The notes beneath the pieces are model-generated. The model did not search any database. It was given only the letters and a program-made list of their open reading frames with translations, and had not been told where the DNA came from. From Luteococcus sp038433155 (GTDB lineage Bacteria > Actinomycetota > Actinomycetes > Propionibacteriales > Propionibacteriaceae), in assembly GCF_038433155.1 (NCBI RefSeq), contig NZ_JBCDMW010000001.1:1-64000 (forward strand): a stretch of 64,000 nucleotides of DNA. Direction: 5' to 3'. The position numbers and the translations under genes were made by a program. Shown in pieces: positions 25,157 through 32,243 of this stretch. How positions within the stretch are numbered: the stretch's first letter is position 1; every line of letters starts with the position of its first letter.

Positions 25157-26596
25157 ATGCCAGTCACCTCCACCCCCGGCCTGCGCCGGTTCAAGCCCCG
25201 GTGGGGCGACGTCGTGCTGGCCGGATTCCTCTGGTTCCTCAGCATGGCGGGGCTGGGCGACAGCTCCCTCACTGGGCGGGGTGGCTTTCTGCTGCCCTTC
25301 TTGTGGAGCCTGGGTTACACCCTGCCCCTGGTCTGGCGACGAACCTTCCCGGTGGTTGCGACGCTGGCCCTGCTCCCCGCCCATCTGCTGCAGGTTGCCC
25401 TGAACGACGTGCCGATCCCCGGCAATGTGGTGGTGCCGGTCATGATCTACGCCGTGGCCCGCTACGGCGAGCAGACCTGGGCCAAACGCTGCCTGTGGCT
25501 GGCGGTGGCCGGCAGCCTGCTGGCCGGGTTGGACTGGGGCTGGAATGTCAGCTGGGGCAGCAACGCCCTACTGGACAACACCGTCCGGGTACTGGGCAAT
25601 GCCATCGCCTGTCTGGCCGTGGTGCTGGCCTGCTGGTTCGCCGGCCAGTGGGCCCGCCAGCGGGACCTCACCACCCAGTCCTGGAAGGAACGGGCCGAAG
25701 CGCTGGAGCGGGAGCGGGCGCAGGGCCGGGCGCTGGTGGCGCAGGAGGAGCGCAACCGCCTGGCGCGGGAGATGCATGACATCGTGGCCCACTCGCTGAG
25801 CGTGATCGTGGTGCAGTCCGACGGGGCCGGATACCTGGCCTCGCATTCCGAGCTGGGGGATCCGGAGGCCCGCCTGGCGCAGGTGACCAAGGCCATCGAG
25901 ACCATCGGCCAGACCGCCCGCACCGCCCTGGGTGAGACCCGACGGTTGGTAGGGGTGCTGCGGCAGGAGGACGAGGAGATGGAACTGGCGCCCTCGGCCA
26001 CCATCGACCAGATCGGTGAACTGGTGGAGCAGCTGCGCGCCGCCGGGATCCCCGCCACCTTCCGGGTGCTCGGCGACGAGGGCTCCCACGGCCCCTTCTC
26101 CGAGGGCGCCCAGATGGCGGTCTACCGAGTGGTGCAGGAATCCCTCACCAATGTGATGAAGCACGCGGGCGCCGGTGCCACCGTCGACGTCACGCTCACC
26201 CACGGCCGCGACGGTTTGAGCGTCCGGGTAGCCGACACCGGCTCCGGCCCCACCGGCACCGACGGGCTGGGCCATGGTCTGGTCGGGATGCGGGAGCGGA
26301 TGGCCGCCTGGGGTGGCCAGCTCAACGCCGGGCCCCGACGCGGAGGCGGCTTCGAGGTCTTCGCCACCCTGCCGGCCCAACCGGGGCCACCACCAGCCAG
26401 CGCCACCGCGCCGGCCCCACCACCCGTCGGACCCGTCACAGCCGGCCCGGCGCCCACCACACAGACCAGACCAGGCCCGGGACCCACCGGAGCCATGGCG
26501 CCCGGACCCACACCCACCACGCAGCAAGGGCCCGCCCCCGCCCCGGCGTCCATCACCCGACCCGCCAGTCACCCACCCGAGAGGACCCTGCCATGA
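25157..26596 (+). CDS. NarL-family sensor histidine kinase (HPK7) with Pro-rich tail
   Basis: 479-residue kinase. An N-terminal block of about 5-6 membrane helices (~18-160) serves as sensor, followed by a coiled linker (RERAQGRALVAQEERNRLAR). The dimerisation/phosphoacceptor motif is REMHDIVAHSLSV (His is the phospho-site), and the ATP domain shows VVQESLTNVMKHAG and DGLGHGLVGMRERM. The last ~75 residues are a Pro/Ala/Thr/Gly-rich tail that is unusual for a cytosolic kinase end. It overlaps the response regulator (ATGA). The signal is unknown; intramembrane-sensing kinases of this shape often respond to envelope stress. Confidence 0.93.
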   Translation: MPVTSTPGLRRFKPRWGDVVLAGFLWFLSMAGLGDSSLTGRGGFLLPFLWSLGYTLPLVWRRTFPVVATLALLPAHLLQVALNDVPIPGNVVVPVMIYAVARYGEQTWAKRCLWLAVAGSLLAGLDWGWNVSWGSNALLDNTVRVLGNAIACLAVVLACWFAGQWARQRDLTTQSWKERAEALERERAQGRALVAQEERNRLAREMHDIVAHSLSVIVVQSDGAGYLASHSELGDPEARLAQVTKAIETIGQTARTALGETRRLVGVLRQEDEEMELAPSATIDQIGELVEQLRAAGIPATFRVLGDEGSHGPFSEGAQMAVYRVVQESLTNVMKHAGAGATVDVTLTHGRDGLSVRVADTGSGPTGTDGLGHGLVGMRERMAAWGGQLNAGPRRGGGFEVFATLPAQPGPPPASATAPAPPPVGPVTAGPAPTTQTRPGPGPTGAMAPGPTPTTQQGPAPAPASITRPASHPPERTLP

Positions 26597-27321
26597 CCGT
26601 GCCCCCCGTCCATGGAATGCCGCCCCAGGCCGAAGGCCAGATCCGGCTGCTGTTGGCCGACGACCAGGAGATGGTGCGCGCCGGTTTCCGGATGGTGCTG
26701 GACGCCCAGGCCGACATGACGGTGGCCGGGGAGGTGGGCACCGGCGCCGAGGCGGTCCGGGTGGCGTCCGAGCTGACCCCCGACGTGGTGCTGATGGACA
26801 TCCGGATGCCGGTGATGGACGGCGTCGAGGCCACCCGGCAGATCACCGAGGCGCGCCAGGCCGCGGGCGCCGAGGCCCCCAAGGTGCTGGTGCTGACCAC
26901 CTTTGACCTCGACGAATACGTCTACGCCGCCCTCAAGGCGGGGGCCGCCGGCTTCCTGTTGAAGGACGCGGGCCCGGCGGAGCTGTTGGCGGCCATCCGG
27001 GCGGTGCACTCCGGGGAGTCGGTGGTGGCACCGTCGGCCACCCGTCGGCTGCTGGAGCGCTTCCTCCCGTCGCTGCCCTCGGGGCCGGCCGAGCAGCGCA
27101 CCGCCGAGGAACGCTTGGGCGTGCTCACCGAGCGGGAGCGCGAGGTGCTGACCGAGGTGGGGCGTGGCCTGACCAACCAGGAGATTGCGGGCAAGCTCTT
27201 CCTGGCGGAGGCGACGGTGAAGACCCACATCGGCCACATCCTGGCCAAGCTGAACCTGCGGGACCGGATCCAGATGGTGGTGCTCGCCTATGACACCGGG
27301 TTGGTCAAGCCTCAACCGTGA
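26593..27321 (+). CDS. NarL/FixJ-family response regulator
   Basis: 242 residues. The receiver domain starts IRLLLADDQEMVRAGFRMVL, has the phospho-acceptor Asp in VVLMDIRMPVMDG and the Lys in FLLKDAGPAEL. The C-terminal LuxR-type HTH reads LTEREREVLTEVGRGLTNQE and then VKTHIGHILAKL. Start ATG 26593 overlaps the kinase stop. A nearly identical architecture and sequence is found in the second system at 58967-59626. Likely targets include nearby genes such as the secreted peptide 50 bp downstream, but no binding site is recognisable. Confidence 0.95.
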   Translation: MTVPPVHGMPPQAEGQIRLLLADDQEMVRAGFRMVLDAQADMTVAGEVGTGAEAVRVASELTPDVVLMDIRMPVMDGVEATRQITEARQAAGAEAPKVLVLTTFDLDEYVYAALKAGAAGFLLKDAGPAELLAAIRAVHSGESVVAPSATRRLLERFLPSLPSGPAEQRTAEERLGVLTEREREVLTEVGRGLTNQEIAGKLFLAEATVKTHIGHILAKLNLRDRIQMVVLAYDTGLVKPQP

Positions 27322-27371
27322 GCTGACCTTCAGGGTGTTCTTGGCCCCGCGGGTTGCCTAACGTCGGGGAC

Positions 27372-27554
27372 ATGATGAAAAACGCCGCAAAGTTCTGTGC
27401 CAGTTCAATTTCCGCGCTTGCTCTCGGCGGCCTCGTGGCCGTCGTGCCGGCCCAGGCAGCGACTCCGGTTGCCTCCTCCCAGACCACCGTCGTCATCCAG
27501 CAGGGCATCCCGCTCCAGACCCAGGGACGCACCCGAATCATCTGGATCGCGTGA
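27372..27554 (+). CDS. Small secreted peptide of unknown function
   Basis: 60-residue protein with a Sec-type signal peptide: Met-Met-Lys-Asn start, hydrophobic core SSISALALGGLVAVVP and a likely cleavage after AQA, leaving a ~30 residue mature peptide beginning ATPVASSQTTVVIQQGIPLQ. GGGGA upstream of the tandem ATGs (27372/27375) fits a ribosome site. It lies 50 bp after a response-regulator gene and ends 64 bp before a strong terminator-like hairpin, consistent with a real short transcript. No family recognised. Confidence 0.6.
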   Translation: MMKNAAKFCASSISALALGGLVAVVPAQAATPVASSQTTVVIQQGIPLQTQGRTRIIWIA

Positions 27555-27618
27555 ACCCCGGCGGTACTTCCCCCGAGTACCGCAGGGGCCACGCGCCAGA
27601 TCTCCACAGTCCAGAAAC

Positions 27619-27656
27619 CGGATCGCTCGGCACCCCCGTGGGTGCCGGGCGATCCG
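27619..27656. terminator. Strong hairpin, probable bidirectional terminator
   Basis: 17 bp stem with a single T/C (G.U in RNA) difference: CGGATCGCTCGGCACCC at 27619-27635 and its partner at 27640-27656, with loop CCGT. It lies between the secreted peptide gene and the convergent phytase-like/GDPD gene. A TCGA-rich REP-like stretch (about 27710-27742) follows. Confidence 0.75.
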
Positions 27657-27744
27657 GCGTTCTGCGCGGTGAACGTGACTCCGACCGGCCCAGTCACGCT
27701 CACCGCGGCTGAGCTCGTCGAAGCGCCCTGATCCCGTCGAAGGG

Positions 27745-30024
27745 TCAGTTCCCGGAGCCGTACTCCGCGACGGCCTGCACCGCCAGGTCGGGCTGGTCGC
27801 TGAAGACGTGGTCCATCCCGGCGGCCAGGAAGGCCTTGACCTCAGCCTTCATGTCACCGATGTCGGCCGGATTGGCGCTGCTGCGGTACTCCTTGGGCAG
27901 GAAGGAGTTCTCCGCCCGGAAGGTCCAGCCGGTCACCTCCAGGCCCACGGCGTGGGCATTCTTGATGGCGTCGGTGGGCTTGCCCAGCGAGCCGTCGGCG
28001 TTGCGCGGGATCATCACGTTCTTGCACAGGCCGACGCTGTCCGCGTACTTGGCGATCTTCTTCATGCCCGACGGGGTCACCATGTCCTTGTAGGTGGTGG
28101 TGTTCCCCGCGGCCTTCAGGTCCGCCGGGGCGCCGGAGCAGTCGACCAGCTGCACCAACTGCACCTTGGTCAGCTGGTTCAGTTCCTTGAGGTTGCCCAC
28201 CTCGAAGCTCTGGATCATCACCGGTGAGTTCTTCCTGCCATAGCCATTGGCCTCCAGCACCTTGACGGTGCCCTCCTCCTGGCTCAGGCCGATGGAGTCG
28301 AAGTAGCTGCCGTGCTTGATCTCCGGGATCACGCCGACGGGCTTGCCACTGCAGGTCCTGGAGCGACGGGCCAGGTCCACCACCTCGTCGAAGGTGGGCA
28401 CCTGGTACAGGCCGTCGAACTTGGTGTTCTGAGGACGCAGCTCGGGCAGCCGCTCCTTGGCACGCAGGCTGCGCAGCTCCGCCAGGGTGAAGTCCTCGGT
28501 GAACCAGCCGGTCAGCTTGCTGCCGTCGATGGTCTTGGTGGTCTTGCGGTCCGCGAACTCGGGGCGGGTCGCCACGTCGGTGGTGCCGCTGATCTCGTTC
28601 TCGTGCCGGTCAACCAGCACGCCGTCCTTGGTGCTGACCAGATCCGGCTCGATGTAGTCGGCGCACTGGTTGATGGCCTCCTCATAGGCGGCCAGGGTGT
28701 GCTCCGGGCGGTAGCCGGAGGCGCCACGGTGGGAGAAGACCGTGTGCTGCGGATTGGCCGCGGGCACCTTCTTCTTGGCCAGGTCGACGATGATCATCTC
28801 GGTGTTGTCCGGGCTGCCGGGCTTGCGCGCATCATTGCCGGGGTAGTTGTTGTCGTCGGCAACCAGCAGCCGGCCGTCCTTGAGCCGGACCACGGTCTCG
28901 ACGCTCTGGAAGGGGAACTGGAAGGTCTTGTCCACGCCGTAGCCCGGGTCGTTCTTGATCCCGATCCCGGCCGGGTTGTCGATCTTCAGCAGGTCGACGA
29001 CCAGCTTCTTGGCCAAGAAGCCATCCTTCTCCTGCTTGTTCAGGTTGATCTCGTAGATCCGCTTGGTGACGGACTTGGCGCCCCAGAAGTCGTCGCGCTC
29101 GACGACCAGCATCCTCTTGCCGTCGGTCATGAAGGCGTCGCCCACCAGGTTGTCATCGGTGTCCGACTGGTACTTCCAGGTGCGGCCCGTGTACTTGTTG
29201 GTGCGGGTGTCGAACTGGCTGATGACGCGGGTGCGCTTGTCGTCGCCGTTCAGGTAGCCCTCGAGGATCGGGTAGAGGTAGCGGCCGTTCTGGCTGGCGG
29301 CCATCGCCTCGAAGCCCTTGGAATTGCGCAGGTTCGCGGTCTCGCCCTTGGCCAGGTCGGGGCTCGACGGGCTCTTCACGCCGGGCATCGGGACCGGCTT
29401 GCTCAGCAGCACGCCGTCGGCGCTGAAGTGCAGCAGGTAGGGGCCGAACTCCTCACCAATCCAGAAGCTGCCGTCCTTGGCCACCACCAGCGATTCGACG
29501 TCGAAGTCCGCTCCGGTGAGGTTGCGCTGCCTGGTGTGCTCATTGGTGATCTTGAAGCCGGCATTGTGGTTGGGGTCGCGCAGCTGGACGAACTTCTGCA
29601 CCTTGATGGTGCCCTTGCCGCCGTCGGCGGTCTCCCAGCGCGGCTTGACCTGGTAGATCCGCAGCAGGAAGTCGTCGGAATTGGCCTTGGCGCCAAAGCC
29701 ATTGTCCGGCAGGCCCCAGTAGGAACCGTTGCCGATCTCCGCCATCGCGGAGAAGCCGGGGATCACCTGGCCGGGGAAGGGCCCCTTGCGGCCATTGGCC
29801 GGGGTCACCTTGGCGCCGGATTCCGGCCCCTTGGCAACGTAGTCGGCGCTCAGCGAGGCGCGGGCGTCCAGGGTGGGGACGACGGTCTTGGTCGTCTTGA
29901 CGGCCTTCGGCGCCGGCTTGTCCGCGGGAGCGGCCTGCACGGGAGCGACGGCGGTCAGGGGCAGCACCAGCGCGGCCGTGCCCAGGGCGACGGCGGCGAG
30001 GCGCGAGATGTGTGGGGTACGCAT
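27745..30024 (-). CDS. Secreted fusion: phytase-like esterase domain + glycerophosphodiester phosphodiesterase
   Basis: 759 residues with a Sec signal peptide (hydrophobic ALVLPLTAVAPVQA). Residues ~50-420 match the esterase-like domain of the phytase family: GFSAMAEIGNGSYWGLPDNG, DFDVESLVVAKDGSFWIGEE, FGPYLLHF, SKGFEAMAAS and VVERDDFWG. Residues ~425-755 form a GDPD domain: TVFSHRGASGYRPEHTLAAY (catalytic His and RG..PE), DYIEPDLVSTKDGVLVDRHE and the late VTGWTFRAEN. It would hydrolyse phosphodiesters of glycerophospholipids or wall teichoic-type polymers outside the cell. ATG 30024 is preferred to GTG 30033. Confidence 0.92.
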   Translation of the reverse strand: MRTPHISRLAAVALGTAALVLPLTAVAPVQAAPADKPAPKAVKTTKTVVPTLDARASLSADYVAKGPESGAKVTPANGRKGPFPGQVIPGFSAMAEIGNGSYWGLPDNGFGAKANSDDFLLRIYQVKPRWETADGGKGTIKVQKFVQLRDPNHNAGFKITNEHTRQRNLTGADFDVESLVVAKDGSFWIGEEFGPYLLHFSADGVLLSKPVPMPGVKSPSSPDLAKGETANLRNSKGFEAMAASQNGRYLYPILEGYLNGDDKRTRVISQFDTRTNKYTGRTWKYQSDTDDNLVGDAFMTDGKRMLVVERDDFWGAKSVTKRIYEINLNKQEKDGFLAKKLVVDLLKIDNPAGIGIKNDPGYGVDKTFQFPFQSVETVVRLKDGRLLVADDNNYPGNDARKPGSPDNTEMIIVDLAKKKVPAANPQHTVFSHRGASGYRPEHTLAAYEEAINQCADYIEPDLVSTKDGVLVDRHENEISGTTDVATRPEFADRKTTKTIDGSKLTGWFTEDFTLAELRSLRAKERLPELRPQNTKFDGLYQVPTFDEVVDLARRSRTCSGKPVGVIPEIKHGSYFDSIGLSQEEGTVKVLEANGYGRKNSPVMIQSFEVGNLKELNQLTKVQLVQLVDCSGAPADLKAAGNTTTYKDMVTPSGMKKIAKYADSVGLCKNVMIPRNADGSLGKPTDAIKNAHAVGLEVTGWTFRAENSFLPKEYRSSANPADIGDMKAEVKAFLAAGMDHVFSDQPDLAVQAVAEYGSGN

Positions 30025-30139
30025 GGTGCCCACCCAAGCGGGTTCGGGAGAGCTTCAGATGAGGATTTGGTGAGCCGTGGGTGAACAACAGCAGTCCGGA
30101 ACGGGGCCCACAGGCCCCCACCTGCGACCCCCATCTGCG

Positions 30140-30207
30140 ACTGCGCAGCCGTTGGGTGTCGGGGCAGCCGCTGCATCAGCTGCCCGAAGAAGCAACGGCT
30201 GCGCAGT
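30140..30207 (-). repeat. Hairpin repeat family B, copy B2 (downstream of nei)
   Basis: Perfect outer arms ACTGCGCAGCCGTTG (30140-30154) and complement (30193-30207), plus an inner stem GGGCAGC (30162-30168) with GCTGCCC (30179-30185). It lies 79 nt past the stop of the minus-strand nei gene, in the same gene-relative orientation as B1 and B3. Confidence 0.88.
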
Positions 30208-30286
30208 TGAGGGGGCGACGGAGGGGCCATGGCGGTGGAGCGTGACCTGGTGGAGCCAGACATGAGGGGACCACAGCGGTGTGGGG

Positions 30287-31066
30287 TCAGCCGAGCGGCT
30301 GGCAGCGCGGGCACCACCAGCTCAGCCGCTCCTGGGTGTCCGGTCCGAACTCCTCGCACTGGATCCGGGTGCGGCAGCGGGGGCACGGCTTCCCGGCGCG
30401 GCCGTAGACCCACCGCCCGTCGCGGCCCGAGGCGGTGGGCACCCGCTTCACCTTGCTGGCCGCCAGCAGCCGCTGGGCCGTCCGGACCAGCCCGAGGAGG
30501 TCCGGGACGTCGGCCACCGGTGTGCGGGGGTTGACCCGCTGGTGGAAGAGCGATTCGGCCCGGTAGATGGTGCCGATCCCGGCCAGATTGCGCTGGTCCA
30601 GCAGCGCCTCCCCGATGGTCCGGCCGGGCTCGCGCAGCAGGTTGGCGACGGCGACCTGCTCGTCCCAGTCCGGCCCCAGCAGGTCGGGCCCCAGATGCCC
30701 CACCACCTGGTCCTCGTGATCCGTGCGCACCAGGTCGACCATTCCCAGCCGCAGCCCGACGGCCTGCTTCTGCTCGGTGGCCAGCAGGGCGCGCACCTCA
30801 TGCGCCGGGCCGGGGGTGTGGGCGTCGGCGTCGACGATCCGCCAGGTGCCGTCCATCCGCAGGTGGGTGTGGATGGTCCATCCCCCGTCAAGCCTGGTGA
30901 GCTGGTGCTTGCCCCGGGGCAGCACCTCCAGCACCCGCTGCCCAACCAGGTCCCGCGCGGCCGCGGCCGCCGACGGCACGCGCAGTTCCACCCGGGTCAA
31001 CACCCGGCCGGCCAGCGCCGCGTGCAGGGCCGCACACGAGCGTGCGACGGAATCACCTTCAGGCAT
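30287..31066 (-). CDS. nei: Endonuclease VIII-like DNA glycosylase (Nei)
   Basis: 259-residue Fpg/Nei family glycosylase-AP lyase for oxidised bases. Mature N-terminus PEGDSVARS gives the catalytic Pro-1/Glu-2; LPRGKHQL has the beta-clamp Lys. The helix-two-turn-helix is DQRNLAGIGTIYRAESLFH, and the C-terminal zinc finger is CPRCRTRIQ...ERLSWWCPRCQ with the catalytic Arg. PEGD rather than PELPE marks the Nei branch. The ATG at 31066 overlaps the preceding HTH_42 gene by 8 nt, so the pair forms a small repair operon. Confidence 0.94.
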   Translation of the reverse strand: MPEGDSVARSCAALHAALAGRVLTRVELRVPSAAAAARDLVGQRVLEVLPRGKHQLTRLDGGWTIHTHLRMDGTWRIVDADAHTPGPAHEVRALLATEQKQAVGLRLGMVDLVRTDHEDQVVGHLGPDLLGPDWDEQVAVANLLREPGRTIGEALLDQRNLAGIGTIYRAESLFHQRVNPRTPVADVPDLLGLVRTAQRLLAASKVKRVPTASGRDGRWVYGRAGKPCPRCRTRIQCEEFGPDTQERLSWWCPRCQPLG

Positions 31067-32120
31067 GCCAGAAGTCCACCATCCGCTGGGTGGCCACGGC
31101 CAGCCGCGAGTCCTCGCCGTCGGCGCCGTCGGCCAGATGGAGCCGCACCTCCACCGGCGGGCCGCTCTTGCGGGTGGACTTCACCCGCCGGAAACAGCCG
31201 GAGTCGACGCCGTCGATGATCACGAATCCCCAACCAGCCTCGGCCGCGTTGAGGTGCAGTTCCCCCAACCGGTGCCCCGGCAGGCGCGGGAAGCGGGGCC
31301 GGTCGTGGCTGAGGAAGGCCTCGTCGAAGGTGGGCAGCAACAGCACCCCGCCCAGTCCGCCGGCGGGACGCTCCTCATGCGGCAGGCTCCACAGCTCCAC
31401 CTCGTCGACCACCTCATGCGCGAAGTCCCGGTGCGCGAAGACCGCCAGCGCCTCCCGCTTGGTGACGGTGCACCAGCGCTGCAGGTCCCGGATGGACGTC
31501 GGCCCATGACCCGCGACGAAGCGGCGCACCAGCCGGTCGGTGGCCTCCTCCCGGCCCACCGGGTCAGTGACCGCAACCACGGAGTCCAGCAGGGTGTAGG
31601 TGTGTTCGGCCTGGTCGGTCAGGGGTCCGGAGCAGATCACGCCGCGCAGCTCGGCCACCAGCAGCAGGTGTGCCACCACCTGCCCCTGCTGCGGGAAGCC
31701 GGTGGTGGGCAGGTGCGGCTGCAGTTCCTTGCGGGTCATCGGCCGGCGCGCCAGCAGATCGGTGAAGACGTCGAAGGCCCGGGCCAGCACCTCGTCGGTG
31801 ATCCCCAGCTGTCGGTGCCGGGCACGCATCCCGGACAGCACCTTGGGCGAGGTCAGCTCGAGCAGCCAGCGGAGGTCGTCGCGGTGCACACAGTGCCAGG
31901 TGGGCCGCAGGACGTGGGTGCGCAACACCTCACCCGAGCTGATCGCGGCCCGCACCGCCGCGTCGTCGACGCCCGCCCGCAGCCCCAGGGACCAACGGGA
32001 CAGCGGCGGATCCTGCGCCTGGACGGCCAAGCTGTGCCGCACCGCCTCGGCCACCGATGGCGCCCGCGGGCCGGTGAGCTGCTGCTGGGCGAGCCGACGT
32101 TCGACGATGCCGAGGACCAT
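31059..32120 (-). CDS. Winged-helix HTH_42 protein (AlkZ/YcaQ-like DNA glycosylase family)
   Basis: 353-residue protein of the winged-helix family that includes the interstrand-crosslink glycosylases AlkZ and YcaQ. Visible features are the N-terminal RHSLAVQAQDPPLSRWSLGL, the LRTHVLRPTWHCVHRDDLRW segment, and the C-terminal LLPTFDEAFLSHDRP with WGFVIIDG. The branch seen here is the shorter actinobacterial group whose biochemical activity is often untested; the QxQ-type catalytic motif of AlkZ looks like VQAQDPP. It is translationally coupled to nei, supporting a DNA-repair role. Confidence 0.85.
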   Translation of the reverse strand: MVLGIVERRLAQQQLTGPRAPSVAEAVRHSLAVQAQDPPLSRWSLGLRAGVDDAAVRAAISSGEVLRTHVLRPTWHCVHRDDLRWLLELTSPKVLSGMRARHRQLGITDEVLARAFDVFTDLLARRPMTRKELQPHLPTTGFPQQGQVVAHLLLVAELRGVICSGPLTDQAEHTYTLLDSVVAVTDPVGREEATDRLVRRFVAGHGPTSIRDLQRWCTVTKREALAVFAHRDFAHEVVDEVELWSLPHEERPAGGLGGVLLLPTFDEAFLSHDRPRFPRLPGHRLGELHLNAAEAGWGFVIIDGVDSGCFRRVKSTRKSGPPVEVRLHLADGADGEDSRLAVATQRMVDFWHA

Positions 32121-32243
32121 TCCCCGAGACTATCCGTGGCTTCGTCCCGATGGACTCGACGGATGCTGAGCGGCCGCCAAGGATCACCCCACCCGCGGTT
32201 GATCGTTCACCTTCCTGACCCCTTGGATTGCTTCACTTCCGGC

